64,000 nucleotides of DNA from Herbiconiux sp. L3-i23. GTDB taxonomy: Bacteria; Actinomycetota; Actinomycetes; Actinomycetales; Microbacteriaceae. This document shows, one piece after another, positions 37,817-46,101 of the stretch. The stretch is taken from the NCBI RefSeq assembly GCF_023734115.1, contig NZ_AP025737.1:1488001-1552000 (forward strand). The letters run 5' to 3'. A program made the position numbers and the translations under genes. Under the pieces are notes generated by a model. It was not told where the DNA came from, ran no database searches, and saw only the letters and a list, made by a program, of their open reading frames with translations. Numbering within the stretch: the first letter of the stretch is position 1; every line of letters begins with the position of its first letter.

Positions 37817-39097
37817 TTACCGGGCGGCGGTCGCCGGGACGGCGTCCGCCGGCGCATCGTCCGCCGTCTTTTTCGCCGGGCTCGCGATGTGCGCGCGGCT
37901 GATGACGATCGCCGCAACCACCATGATCGCCGCTCCGAGCCAGTACGGCGCCGCATGGCTGACGAGCACGTAGAGTCCGCCCGCGATCAGCGGGGCGACG
38001 GTGCTCATCGCCGCCTGCAGGGACTGCGTCGCTCCCCCGAGCCAGCCCTGCTCGTCGTCTCCCACGGAGTTCGACATCGCGCCGTCCATCGCCGCCTGGG
38101 CCGCGCCCTGGCCGGCGGCAAGGGTGAGCGCTCCGACGATGAACAGCCACGGCTGCGCCAGGATCGATGCCACGAGCGCGAGGGCGACGAGCCCCGCGAT
38201 CTGAGCGGCGATACCGCTCACGATGACGCCCCGCTCCCCCATCCGCGGCAGCAGGATGCCGAGCAGCACGCCCTGGATGAGGATGTCGATGATCCCGACC
38301 GCCGCGGTGAGCAAACCGATCGCGGTCGGCCCCCAGTGGATCGAGTCCAAGGCGAGCACACTGAAGTTGTTGACGAAGAAGCCGAACGGCAGTGCGATGA
38401 GTCCGAAGCCGAGAAGGAGACCGCGGAGCTCCTTGCGGGCGAAGGCGTTCTTGAACACGGCGAACGGCTGCACGTCGCGCAGCGAGATGCTCGTGATGCG
38501 GTTGGCGGGCTTCAGGCTCTCGGGGAGCAGGAAGATGCTGAGGATGGCGACGGCCAGCGCGACCGCTGCGGTCACGAACACCGGCAGTTCGACGCTGACG
38601 GCGGCGAGCAGGCCTCCCACTGCGGGGCCGATCATCATGCCGATGCCCGAGAGGGCGCCGAGCAGGCCGAAGCGCTTGGCGCGCTGGTCCGCCGGAGTGA
38701 TGTCGGCCAGGTAGGCGAAGAGGGCCGGGAGGTCGCCGGCGGTCAGTCCCTGGATGACTCGGGCGAGGATCAGCACCCATAGTCCCCCGCCGATGCCGAA
38801 CAGCGTCATTGCGAACGCGGCCCCGAAGGCTGCCGCGATGATGACCGGCCGACGCCCGAAGCGGTCCGAGAGGCGGCCGAGGAACGGTGCGACGAGGAAT
38901 GCGCAGAGCCCGTTGACGGCTTCGAGTACCCCCACCCAGGCGGCGAGGTCGTTCTCGGATGAGACGTAGCGCAGTACCACGAACGGCAGCACCGGCAGGA
39001 CGACGGTCATCCCGACCACAGTGAGGAGGGTCAGGACGATGAGCATGATCCAGGCGCGATCGAAGCGCGGCAGGAGGCGAGGGGTCGAGGAGTTCAC
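37817..39097 (-). CDS. MFS drug/metabolite transporter
   Basis: A 426-residue 12-helix major facilitator. The loop 2-3 motif is GRLSDRFGRRPVII near residue 71, and the helix-4/5 region RVIQGLTAGDLPALFAYLAD resembles the TetA and multidrug DHA1 group. A charged tail of about 20 residues ends the protein. The gene is divergent from a TetR regulator with a 27-bp palindrome between them. Proton-coupled efflux is the likely activity, and the substrate is unknown. Confidence 0.88.
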   Translation of the reverse strand: MNSSTPRLLPRFDRAWIMLIVLTLLTVVGMTVVLPVLPFVVLRYVSSENDLAAWVGVLEAVNGLCAFLVAPFLGRLSDRFGRRPVIIAAAFGAAFAMTLFGIGGGLWVLILARVIQGLTAGDLPALFAYLADITPADQRAKRFGLLGALSGIGMMIGPAVGGLLAAVSVELPVFVTAAVALAVAILSIFLLPESLKPANRITSISLRDVQPFAVFKNAFARKELRGLLLGFGLIALPFGFFVNNFSVLALDSIHWGPTAIGLLTAAVGIIDILIQGVLLGILLPRMGERGVIVSGIAAQIAGLVALALVASILAQPWLFIVGALTLAAGQGAAQAAMDGAMSNSVGDDEQGWLGGATQSLQAAMSTVAPLIAGGLYVLVSHAAPYWLGAAIMVVAAIVISRAHIASPAKKTADDAPADAVPATAAR

Positions 39098-39098
39098 G

Positions 39099-39125
39099 CC
39101 GAAACTGTATCAATACCAGTTTCGG
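39099..39125. promoter_or_regulatory. TetR operator candidate between the MFS and tetR-like genes
   Basis: CCGAAACTG and CAGTTTCGG are perfect 9-nt arms separated by TATCAATAC, which is itself nearly symmetric. It begins directly after the MFS start codon and lies about 30 nt before the -10 of the TetR gene. Binding could repress both. Confidence 0.75.
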
Positions 39126-39155
39126 TGTCAAGCCACTTTTGTATCGGGTTCACGG

Positions 39156-39161
39156 TAAGCT
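39156..39161 (+). promoter_or_regulatory. -10 element for a leaderless tetR-like gene
   Basis: TAAGCT, then 6 nt, then the ATG at 39168. Confidence 0.5.
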
Positions 39162-39167
39162 GTCCGG

Positions 39168-39782
39168 ATGACGCTCTCCGATCCTCCCGGACGCCGCGAA
39201 CGCAAGAAGGCCGCCACGCGCAAGGCGATCTCCGACGTCGCGACCATGATGTTCCTCGAGCGCGGCTTCGACAACGTCAGCATCCGCGAGGTCGCCGACG
39301 CGGCCGACGTCTCCCCCACGACCGTGTTCGCGCACTTCCCGCAGAAGGAGGCTCTCGTCTTCGACGAGGACGACGAGCAGCGCGACCGACTGGTCGCCGC
39401 GGTGCGAGACCGCCCCGAGGGCAGCACCATCAACGGGGCGCTCCACGACTTCTACGCCGCCGAAATCGCGACCAACATCGACGAGCACGGCGACGATGTC
39501 GCACGGATCTTCATCCGCTTCCTGAATGAGACGCCGGCGCTGCGCGACTACGCCGCGAGGATGTGGTTGCGTCACGAGGACGCGCTCGCCCTGGCGATCG
39601 CGGAGGCGCTGGGCGAGCCGACGCCGACGGCGGAGATCCGCGTGTACGCCCGCTTCGTGCTCCAGATGCAGCTGCTCATCACCGACAGCGACGACCAGCT
39701 CGCGACACTCGACGCCGGGTTCGCCGTCCTCGAGAACGGCTGGGCGCCGGTCGAGTCGCGTCTCTCCGGCTCCGGTCGCTGA
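39168..39782 (+). CDS. TetR family transcriptional regulator
   Basis: A 204-residue regulator with an N-terminal helix-turn-helix (about 14-58, VSIREVADAADVSPTTVFAH) and a helical C-terminal domain. It is divergent from the MFS efflux gene, with a strong palindrome in the gap, so it is almost certainly the local repressor. The ATG at 39168 is 6 nt after TAAGCT, so it may be leaderless. Its TGA stop lies inside the GGTCGCTGAGGAGG of repeat copy 4, so the repeat supplies the stop codon. Confidence 0.9.
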   Translation: MTLSDPPGRRERKKAATRKAISDVATMMFLERGFDNVSIREVADAADVSPTTVFAHFPQKEALVFDEDDEQRDRLVAAVRDRPEGSTINGALHDFYAAEIATNIDEHGDDVARIFIRFLNETPALRDYAARMWLRHEDALALAIAEALGEPTPTAEIRVYARFVLQMQLLITDSDDQLATLDAGFAVLENGWAPVESRLSGSGR

Positions 39783-39894
39783 GGAGGCCGTTCACGGCCG
39801 TCGCGATGCGATACGAGTTCGTCGTCGCGCCGGTGCGGCGGGTCTGCGACCTTCGTCATTTCGCGACGGGCCTGGCGGCCCTCCTCAATGACTA
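39774..39894. repeat. Dispersed palindromic repeat, family A (copy 4)
   Basis: The left arm GGTCGCTGAGGAGGCCGTTC continues through GGCCGTCGCGATGCGATACG. The right half TTCGCGACGGGCCTGGCGGC ends in CCTCCTCAATGAC. The arms pair as TGAGGAGG with CCTCCTCA and CGTCGCGA with TCGCGACG. It overlaps the stop of the tetR-like gene. Confidence 0.8.
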
Positions 39895-39906
39895 GGAGTG
39901 CGGCTT

Positions 39907-40003
39907 CGGTCGCTGAGGAGGCCGTTCACGGCCGTCGCGAAGCGGCACTCTTCTGCGACCTTCGTCATATCGCGACGGGCCTGGCGGCCCTTCTCGATGA
40001 CCA
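39907..40003. repeat. Dispersed palindromic repeat, family A (copy 5)
   Basis: Nearly identical to copy 4 in both arms (GGTCGCTGAGGAGGCCGTTC; ATCGCGACGGGCCTGGCGGC), with a shorter middle. Direct tandem arrangement with copy 4. The sequence CTGCGACCTTCGTCAT is shared as well. Confidence 0.8.
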
Positions 40004-40010
40004 GGTCAGG

Positions 40011-40553
40011 TCAACGAAGGACTCGGTACCGGAGGTGGGTCTCGCTCGCGTAGGCCGCCGTGTCGATGCGTTCGAGGGTCACGCGACGTCCGAGCCCGCC
40101 GAACAGGGAGATCCCCTCCCCCAGCAGCACGGGGACGACATGGAGCTGGATCTCGTCGACCAGGCCGAGAGTCAGAGCCTGCCGGGCGATGCTGCCGCCC
40201 AGCAGGCTCACCGTCCGCTCCCCCGCCGCGAGCGCCGCCGCAGCGACCGCCGCGCCGATGTCGTCGACGACGAAGCTGTACTCCGTGCCGTCCCGTACAA
40301 CAGGGTCGTGCGGGGTGTGGGTCATCAGGAAGACCGGCACTCCGAGGATGCCGCCGTAGGGCAGTTCGCCCTCCACGATGGTCTGTTCGCGATCGGCGCC
40401 GCCGACGACCGCCCCGATCCCCGACATGATGTCCTGCACCAGTCGTTGGTCCTCGTCGGCCGAGGGGAACCCGAACATCCAGTCGACGCCGCCATCCGGG
40501 TCCGCCATGAAGCCGTCGAGCGACACGGTCGCGTGGATGAGTACCGTCGCCAT
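40011..40553 (-). CDS. RibD C-terminal/dihydrofolate-reductase-like protein
   Basis: A 180-residue member of the RibD_C/DHFR-like family. It has VLIHATVSLDGFMADPDGGV near the start, a Rossmann-like core with ERTVSLLGGSIARQALTLGL near 115 and a beta strand LVDEIQLHVVPVLLGEGISL near 134-153. These small NADPH-binding proteins are common in actinobacteria and their reactions are mostly unknown; it is not folate FolA. The ATG at 40553 is chosen because it gives the family N-terminus. A second family member lies at 52558. Confidence 0.85.
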   Translation of the reverse strand: MATVLIHATVSLDGFMADPDGGVDWMFGFPSADEDQRLVQDIMSGIGAVVGGADREQTIVEGELPYGGILGVPVFLMTHTPHDPVVRDGTEYSFVVDDIGAAVAAAALAAGERTVSLLGGSIARQALTLGLVDEIQLHVVPVLLGEGISLFGGLGRRVTLERIDTAAYASETHLRYRVLR

Positions 40554-40670
40554 CTCGGAAACGCCCCTTCGCGTCGATGCCTGAGCAGCCAGTCTCACGC
40601 ATCAACGCACTCCCCGGAAGCGCTCGAGCCGTGCCTTCCGGCGCTCAGAGCCGCGACCCGAGGCGGCGGC

Positions 40671-41447
40671 TCAGGCGGCGAAGGCGCCCGGTGTGGTGCC
40701 GAGGGTGCGGCGGAAATGACGGGAGAGGTGCGCCTGGTCGTGGAAGCCCACCTCGACGGCCGCATCGGCGACGGACCAGCCGGCGAGCAGGAGTCGGCGG
40801 GCACGATCGACGCGACGCCCCGTGACGTACCGGTGCGGGGCGATGCCGTAGGTCTGCGAGAACACCCGCACCAGATGCCCGGGGTGGGCACCGAGCAGCT
40901 CCGCGGCCTCGGCCAGCGGGAACGTCTCGTCGAGCCGATCGTCGAGCAGTGCACGAAGGCGTCGCGCCAGAGGGACATCCCTCGTCTCGACCGGTGCTGC
41001 ACCGAGATGCTCGGACACGAGCTCGCGCAGGGCGAGGACGCCCTCTTCGGCCGCCATCGCATCGTGCGGGAAGTCGAGCGCATGATGGACTCCGGCGAGC
41101 GCCCGGAGCGTCCGCGGATCCTGCGTCGTCGGTCGCGCCGCCGCAGCGTCGGCGGCGGCGCCCGGCAACCAGTCCTCGTCGAGGTAGAGCACTCTCTTGC
41201 GGAACGCGGTGCCGGCGACGGCGGAGCGGCCGTCGTGCGGGATCCGCGGCGGCAGGAGGGAGAGCGCTCCGGGAACCGCGTGATGACGCGAGCGGTCGAG
41301 ATCGTACGCGACGGCGCCCTCGTCGATCAGGAGCAGGGTCCACGCGTCATGCGTGTGCGCCGGATACGCGTGCTGCTCGAACGTCGCATGCAGCACCTCG
41401 CGCACCGTCGGGACGGCGGGATGCCATGCCCGCACCGACTCCGTCAT
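40671..41447 (-). CDS. AraC family transcriptional regulator
   Basis: A 258-residue regulator. The N-terminal cupin arm (about 10-110, AYPAHTHDAWTLLLIDEGAV) would bind a small ligand, and the C-terminal double helix-turn-helix (about 165-255, TFPLAEAAELLGAHPGHLVR and WSVADAAVEVGFHDQAHLSR) binds DNA. The ATG at 41447 is 6 nt after TACGTT on the minus strand. It is divergent from a DUF2000 gene, a likely target. Confidence 0.88.
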   Translation of the reverse strand: MTESVRAWHPAVPTVREVLHATFEQHAYPAHTHDAWTLLLIDEGAVAYDLDRSRHHAVPGALSLLPPRIPHDGRSAVAGTAFRKRVLYLDEDWLPGAAADAAAARPTTQDPRTLRALAGVHHALDFPHDAMAAEEGVLALRELVSEHLGAAPVETRDVPLARRLRALLDDRLDETFPLAEAAELLGAHPGHLVRVFSQTYGIAPHRYVTGRRVDRARRLLLAGWSVADAAVEVGFHDQAHLSRHFRRTLGTTPGAFAA

Positions 41448-41453
41448 GTGAGA

Positions 41454-41459
41454 AACGTA
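41454..41459 (-). promoter_or_regulatory. -10 element for the leaderless araC-like gene
   Basis: TACGTT on the minus strand, then 6 nt, then the ATG at 41447. Confidence 0.5.
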
Positions 41460-41496
41460 CAAGACGACGACGCCCGCTCGGCCGGAGACTGCAGGC

Positions 41497-41958
41497 ATGG
41501 ATGGCACCCTCACCGAAGACCCCGCCGCCACCGCCGGGGCCGCCCCTGTCCGCTTCGACACGAAGGTCGTGGTGCTGCTGCGCGAAGACCTCCTCCCCTG
41601 GCAGGAGCTCAACGTGACCGCGTTCCTGATGAGCGGTATCGCGACGAGCGTGCCCGACCTCGTCGGCGAGCCCTACCGCGATCGGGACGGCAATGCCTAC
41701 CTGCCGATGCTCCGGCAGCCGGTCGTCGTGATGACCGCGTCGCCGGAAACCCTCGCCGCGGCCCGCTCGCGCGCCGCCAGCCGGGAGGTGACCATCGCCA
41801 TCTACACAAAAGAGCTGTTCTCGACGGGGCACGATGCCGCCAACCGGGCAGCGGTCGCCGCCGTCGACGCCGATTCGCTCGACCTTGTCGGGATCGGCAT
41901 CCGTGGTCCGAAGAACGCCGTGGATCGGATCATCAAAGGCGCGCGCATGCACGCCTGA
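41497..41958 (+). CDS. DUF2000 family protein
   Basis: A 153-residue protein with the DUF2000 layout: TKVVVLLREDLLPWQELNVT near residue 23, AFLMSGIATS, YLPMLRQPVVVMTA near 68-81 and VGIGIRGPKNAVDRIIKGAR at the end. The fold resembles peptidyl-tRNA hydrolase 2, but no activity is established. The ATG at 41497 follows GGCAGGC. The gene is divergent from the AraC regulator, which may control it. Confidence 0.8.
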   Translation: MDGTLTEDPAATAGAAPVRFDTKVVVLLREDLLPWQELNVTAFLMSGIATSVPDLVGEPYRDRDGNAYLPMLRQPVVVMTASPETLAAARSRAASREVTIAIYTKELFSTGHDAANRAAVAAVDADSLDLVGIGIRGPKNAVDRIIKGARMHA

Positions 41959-41982
41959 GCGCCACGTCGAGTATCGGGATCG

Positions 41983-42546
41983 TCAGTCGATCGCGAGTCG
42001 GCCGACGGCGGTGCGCACGAGGGCGTCGTCCGGCGGATCGGTGTCGAGCGCGCGGTGGATGGTGACGCCTTCGATCATCGCGTCGAGCAGCCGCGCCTCG
42101 GCGGGTGAGAAGTGGCGCTCGAGCGCTGCTCGGCTCCGCCGCATCCAATGGTTGGTGATGCTCCGGTAGCGCGGTTCGCGTGCGGCCAGGGTGTAGAGCT
42201 CGCAGGTCAGCACGAGGTCGCGCGAGCTGTCGAAGACGTCATCCTCGATGATCGCGATGACCGCGGCGCGCGCCTCGCCCACGTCGGCCGCGGCGGACAG
42301 CCGTGCTTCGAAGCCCGCTGCCTCGCCGTCGGCGAATCGCGTGAAGGCTTCGACCAGGAGCTCGTCGATGCCGCTGAAGTGGTAGGTCATCGACCCGAGC
42401 GGCACGTCGGCGGCCGCGGCGATGCGGCGGTGGGTCGCGCCCGCGACGCCGACCTCGGCGATGACGTCGAGGCAGCGGTCGATGATGCGATCGCGGCGGT
42501 CCGGGTCGAGTCGCCGCGACCCGTGCGTCTCGCCGGTTCCGCTCAC
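41983..42546 (-). CDS. TetR family transcriptional regulator
   Basis: A 187-residue regulator. The helix-turn-helix lies around 12-55 (GATHRRIAAAADVPLGSMTY), followed by a helical domain with FADGEAAGFEARLSAAADVG. The GTG at 42546 overlaps the stop of the acetyltransferase gene by 4 nt, so the regulator is translated from the same message. This order (enzyme first, repressor second, MFS divergent) suggests control of the shared intergenic region at 43131. The open frame extends far upstream but without homology. Confidence 0.86.
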   Translation of the reverse strand: MSGTGETHGSRRLDPDRRDRIIDRCLDVIAEVGVAGATHRRIAAAADVPLGSMTYHFSGIDELLVEAFTRFADGEAAGFEARLSAAADVGEARAAVIAIIEDDVFDSSRDLVLTCELYTLAAREPRYRSITNHWMRRSRAALERHFSPAEARLLDAMIEGVTIHRALDTDPPDDALVRTAVGRLAID

Positions 42547-43130
42547 GGCTCGATGCTCCGGATCACGCGCGCGGGATTGCCGACGGCGATGACGTTCGCG
42601 GGGATGTCCCTCGTCACCACCGCGCCGGCGCCGACGACGCTGTTGTCGCCGATCGTGACACCGGGGCAGACGATGACGCCGCCGCCCAGCCACACGTTGT
42701 CGCCGATCGTGATCGGTTTCGCCGCCTCGAGCTTGTCCCGTCGCGGCTCCGCCTCGATCGGATGGGTGGGCGTGAGGAGCTGGACGTTCGGCCCGAGCTG
42801 GCAGTCGGCACCGATCGTGATCGCCGCCACATCGAGTGCCGTCAGGCTGTAGTTGACGAATGTGCGCGCACCGATGCGCAGATTCTCGCCGTAGTCGACG
42901 AAGAGGGGCGGCTTGACGAAGGCGTCCTCCCCCAGGTCGCCGACCAGCTCCGCGAGGATCGAGACGGCCGACATCCCCTCGGCCACGAATGCGCGATGGT
43001 AAGCATCGGCGAGCTGCACGGCACGGAGCGCGATCCGCTCGCTCTCGGGGTCGTCCGCGATGTACAGATCGCCCGCGAGCATCCGCTCGCGGTTGGTCCG
43101 CGGATTGCCCGCGAAATAGTCGTGCGCCAT
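42543..43130 (-). CDS. Sugar O-acetyltransferase (maltose/galactoside acetyltransferase type)
   Basis: A 195-residue left-handed beta-helix enzyme. The N-terminal mac domain (ERMLAGDLYIADDPESERIA near 15-34) precedes hexapeptide repeats (ITIGADCQLGPNVQLLTPTH, ITIGDNVWLGGGVIVCPGVT, IGDNSVVGAGAVVTRDIPAN). The catalytic His lies in LTPTHPIE. It acetylates a hydroxyl of a sugar with acetyl-CoA, and the acceptor is not determined. The ATG at 43130 is 7 nt after TACAAT. Confidence 0.9.
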   Translation of the reverse strand: MAHDYFAGNPRTNRERMLAGDLYIADDPESERIALRAVQLADAYHRAFVAEGMSAVSILAELVGDLGEDAFVKPPLFVDYGENLRIGARTFVNYSLTALDVAAITIGADCQLGPNVQLLTPTHPIEAEPRRDKLEAAKPITIGDNVWLGGGVIVCPGVTIGDNSVVGAGAVVTRDIPANVIAVGNPARVIRSIEP

Positions 43131-43146
43131 GCGTACGATTGTACAC
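43131..43146. promoter_or_regulatory. Palindrome and -10 between acetyltransferase and MFS genes
   Basis: GCGTACGATTGTACAC contains TACAAT on the minus strand 7 nt before the ATG at 43130, and GTAC-N4-GTAC symmetry. It is a candidate site for the TetR protein encoded behind the acetyltransferase gene. Confidence 0.5.
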
Positions 43147-43154
43147 TTCTGCGC

Positions 43155-43160
43155 TACTGT
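43155..43160 (+). promoter_or_regulatory. -10 element for the MFS gene
   Basis: TACTGT, then 8 nt, then the GTG at 43169. No Shine-Dalgarno sequence is visible. Confidence 0.4.
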
Positions 43161-43168
43161 CGTCTCTC

Positions 43169-44404
43169 GTGTCGACCTCCGTTCCTTCCCCCGACGTCCG
43201 CCGCGCCCGCCTCGCGGTGGCCGCCCTCTTCCTGACCAACGGCGCCCTCTTCGCCAACGTGGTGCCGCGCTTCCCGGGGATCAAGGCCGACCTCGACCTC
43301 GACAATGCCCTCTACGGGCTCGCGATCGCGGCGATGCCGACCGGCGCGATTCTCGCCGGACTCGCCGCTGCCGCCGTCATCCGCCGTCTCGGGTCGGCTC
43401 GCGCGGCGGCGTTCGGCACGGTGCTCACCGCGGTCGCCGTCGTCACGGTGGGACTCGCGCCGTCGATCGCGTTCTTCGCGGCGTCGCTGCTCCTGGCCGG
43501 CATGTTCGACTCGATCACCGACGTGGCGCAGAACACCCACGGCCTGCGGGTGCAGCGCCGATTCGGACGGTCGATCATCAACTCCTTCCACGCGATCTGG
43601 TCGATCGGCGCCGTGCTCGGCGGCGGCATGGCCGCCGGCGCGATCGCGCTCAACATCCCGCGCGAGGTGCACCTGCCCATCGCGGCCGCGCTCTTCACCG
43701 TCGTCGCGCTCACCGCCTTGCGCTTCTGCCTGCCCGGCAAGGACGAGCGTGTCGACGACGTCGCCGCATCCACAGCCGATGCCGTCGCCCCCGCCGGGCG
43801 GACGAAGACCAGGACGGCTTTCGTGCTCGTCGCCCTCGTGCTCGTCGCAATGTCCGGAACCCTCGTCGAGGACTCCGGGTCCACCTGGGCCGCGGTCTAC
43901 CTCGACGGTGTGCTCGGAGCCCCGGCGGCGATCGCCGCGATCGGCTTCGTCGCCCTCGTCGGCGCTCAGTTCATCGGTCGCATCTTCGGTGACCGACTCG
44001 TCGACCGCTTCGGTCAACGCCTGGTCGTGCGCGTCGGCGGCGTCATCGCCGCGGTCGGCATGGGGCTCGCGCTGCTGCTGCCGACGGTGCCGGGCACGAT
44101 CATCGGCTTCGCCGCGGCGGGCTTCGGCCTCGCCACCACGGTGCCCGCGGCCATGCACGAAGCGGACGAGCTGCCCGGCCTTCGACCGGGCACGGGCATC
44201 ACCGTCGTGTCGTGGCTGATGCGCCTCGGCTTCCTCATCTCGCCCCCGATCGTCGGCCTCATCGCCGACAACGCGGGCCTTCGAGTCGGGCTGCTCGTCG
44301 TGCCGCTCGCCGGGGTCATGGCCGTCGTGCTCGCGTCGGTGCTGAGCCCGCGCCGGGTGCGCCCGGCGGTCGACACGGAAGCGTCCCGCGTCCCCGCGCA
44401 CTGA
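43169..44404 (+). CDS. MFS transporter
   Basis: A 411-residue 12-helix major facilitator. VPRFPGIKADLDLDNALYGL near residue 33 and the central GSTWAAVYLDGVLGAP resemble the YbjJ/FucP-like branch (MFS proteins with an SWS/WAAVYL helix 7). A signature A-type loop is seen at IFGDRLVDRFGQRLVVRVGG in the second half. The GTG at 43169 is divergent from the acetyltransferase-TetR pair. The substrate is unknown; it may be a sugar or its acetylated form, inferred only from the neighbour. Confidence 0.86.
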   Translation: MSTSVPSPDVRRARLAVAALFLTNGALFANVVPRFPGIKADLDLDNALYGLAIAAMPTGAILAGLAAAAVIRRLGSARAAAFGTVLTAVAVVTVGLAPSIAFFAASLLLAGMFDSITDVAQNTHGLRVQRRFGRSIINSFHAIWSIGAVLGGGMAAGAIALNIPREVHLPIAAALFTVVALTALRFCLPGKDERVDDVAASTADAVAPAGRTKTRTAFVLVALVLVAMSGTLVEDSGSTWAAVYLDGVLGAPAAIAAIGFVALVGAQFIGRIFGDRLVDRFGQRLVVRVGGVIAAVGMGLALLLPTVPGTIIGFAAAGFGLATTVPAAMHEADELPGLRPGTGITVVSWLMRLGFLISPPIVGLIADNAGLRVGLLVVPLAGVMAVVLASVLSPRRVRPAVDTEASRVPAH

Positions 44405-44456
44405 TTCCCAAGCACCGATCTCCGCGCATCGATCCGGAACCGTGAAGCAGGTCGCT

Positions 44457-45719
44457 TCAGGAGCGCGGTCCGGCGGCGGCCGAGGCGTCGGCGCCGAGCG
44501 CCTCGTCTTCGAGGATGCGCGGACGGCTGGCGAGGATCCCGGCGACCAGCATGACGCCGAGGCTCACGAACAGGAAGACGTAGGCGCCGGTCCACGAGCC
44601 CGTGACCTGGTGCAGGAAGCCGATCGACAGGGGGCCGACGCAGGCGATGGCGTAGCCGATCCCCTGCGTGGCCGCCGAGAGCTGCGAGGCCCCGGCGGTC
44701 GTCCTGGTGCGCACGTTCACGAGCGTCAGGCTCATGGGGAAGGTGCTGACGCCGAGGCCGAGCGCCGCCACCCACACGATCGTGCCCTCCATCGGCGACA
44801 GGGCGAGGCCCAGATATCCGACGGCGAGCAGGGCGACGCAGGCCACGACGATGGGCGCCGGGTTGCGAAGGCCGACCGTCAGCGGAGGAATCACGAAAGC
44901 AGCGCCGAGCCCGAAGATCGAGAACAGTGCGAGGAGGGCGCCGCCCAGCGCCGGGTCGGCCCCGGCGTCGGTGAGGATCGTCGGCAGCCACGTGATGATC
45001 ACGTAGGTGTTGAGCGAGGTCATCCCGAACAGCGTCACCGTGCTCCACAGCACGGAGGTCCGCCAGGCACCGGGAACGGCGTGGATGCGCGATGGGCCCG
45101 CCGCGAGGACAGACGCGACGCCGGCGGGGTTCGCCGAGCGGCTCGCCACGATGAGCCACGCCACGGCGGCGAGAGCGGTCAGGATCGCCCAGAAACCGAT
45201 GGCCGCCCTCCAGCCGAAGCTCATCGCCATCGGTACCGCGATGAGCGGGGCGACGAACTGCCCGATCTGGTGCAGAGCGAGGTACATCGATGTGACCGGC
45301 TTCAGGCGGTCGGCGAAGTAGCGCTTCACGGCCGGCACGATGAGCACATTCGTGGTGCCGATGCCGGCGAAGGCGATGATGGTCGTGATCACGACCGTCT
45401 CGGGCGTGCCGCTGACGGCGCGGAGGAGGATCCCGGCCGTCGTCATCGCGGTCGCGATGGCGAGGGTCCGCTCGAGCCCCAGGCGGTTCGCGACCGCTGC
45501 GGCGAAGAACCCGAACACGGCGAAGGTCGCGGTGACGATCGCTCCGAACGCCCCGTAGAGGTCGGTGCCGAAGCCGGTGTCGGAGCCGACGGCCTCGAGG
45601 AGCGGGCTGAAGCCGGTGACGGCGGTGCGCAGATTCAGTGCGGTGAGGGCGATGGCGATGAGCACCAGGGCCGCGGTGCGGCGTCCGCCGGCGGGCGCGG
45701 TCGTAGACGGTGTCGTCAC
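44457..45719 (-). CDS. MFS transporter, CynX/NimT type
   Basis: A 420-residue 12-helix protein. Start features ALNLRTAVTGFSPLLEAVGS near residue 27, then GIGTTNVLIVPAVKRYF near 115 and TSLNTYVIITWLPTILTDAG around 243, match the CynX/NimT (COG2807) transporter group linked to cyanate or nitroimidazole tolerance. The specific substrate is not known. It lies 10 nt after the NTF2-like gene, at the 3' end of the mannosidase operon. GTG start at 45719. Confidence 0.85.
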   Translation of the reverse strand: MTTPSTTAPAGGRRTAALVLIAIALTALNLRTAVTGFSPLLEAVGSDTGFGTDLYGAFGAIVTATFAVFGFFAAAVANRLGLERTLAIATAMTTAGILLRAVSGTPETVVITTIIAFAGIGTTNVLIVPAVKRYFADRLKPVTSMYLALHQIGQFVAPLIAVPMAMSFGWRAAIGFWAILTALAAVAWLIVASRSANPAGVASVLAAGPSRIHAVPGAWRTSVLWSTVTLFGMTSLNTYVIITWLPTILTDAGADPALGGALLALFSIFGLGAAFVIPPLTVGLRNPAPIVVACVALLAVGYLGLALSPMEGTIVWVAALGLGVSTFPMSLTLVNVRTRTTAGASQLSAATQGIGYAIACVGPLSIGFLHQVTGSWTGAYVFLFVSLGVMLVAGILASRPRILEDEALGADASAAAGPRS

Positions 45720-45729
45720 GGACGGGCGC

Positions 45730-46101
45730 TCAGCGGGTCGGCGCGGCGAGCAGGGTCTGCAGCGCGCTGATCCTGCCGTCCGTCACCGTGATGACGTCGA
45801 CGCCGCGGACCGCGGGTGCTCCGGCCGGGCCGAACGTCCACGCGAGTGCCGCCGTGTCCCCGGCGAGGTAGGCGGGGCCGTCGGGTGCGAACACGAAATC
45901 GGCGGGGGCGGAGGAGAGCAGCGCGGCCGCCTTCGCCTCCAGCGCGTCGGCTCCGACGACGGTCTCATCGGGATCGGTGAACGCCACGTCCGTCGTGTAG
46001 ACCCGGTCGATCTCCGCCCGGCGGGACGCTTCATCCCGGTTGCCGAACACCCGCAGCAGGTTCGATTCGAGCAACAGGGTCAGTTCGGCGGAGTCGGTCA
46101 T
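45730..46101 (-). CDS. NTF2-like/SnoaL-like fold protein
   Basis: A 123-residue cone-fold protein. It has an N-terminal helix with SNLLRVFGNRDEASRRAEID near residue 12, the strand YTTDVAFTDPDETVVGADAL near 35 and a C-terminal ITVTDGRISALQTLL. NTF2-like proteins are small isomerases, hydrolases or binding proteins, and no catalytic residues can be assigned. The ATG overlaps the GPH transporter stop by 4 nt, which places it in the mannosidase operon. Confidence 0.8.
   Translation of the reverse strand: MTDSAELTLLLESNLLRVFGNRDEASRRAEIDRVYTTDVAFTDPDETVVGADALEAKAAALLSSAPADFVFAPDGPAYLAGDTAALAWTFGPAGAPAVRGVDVITVTDGRISALQTLLAAPTR

Noticed and set aside
37573-37902. Open frame of 109 codons after ohrR
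   Set aside because: It reads through repeat families A and B and into the MFS gene; no coding character of its own.
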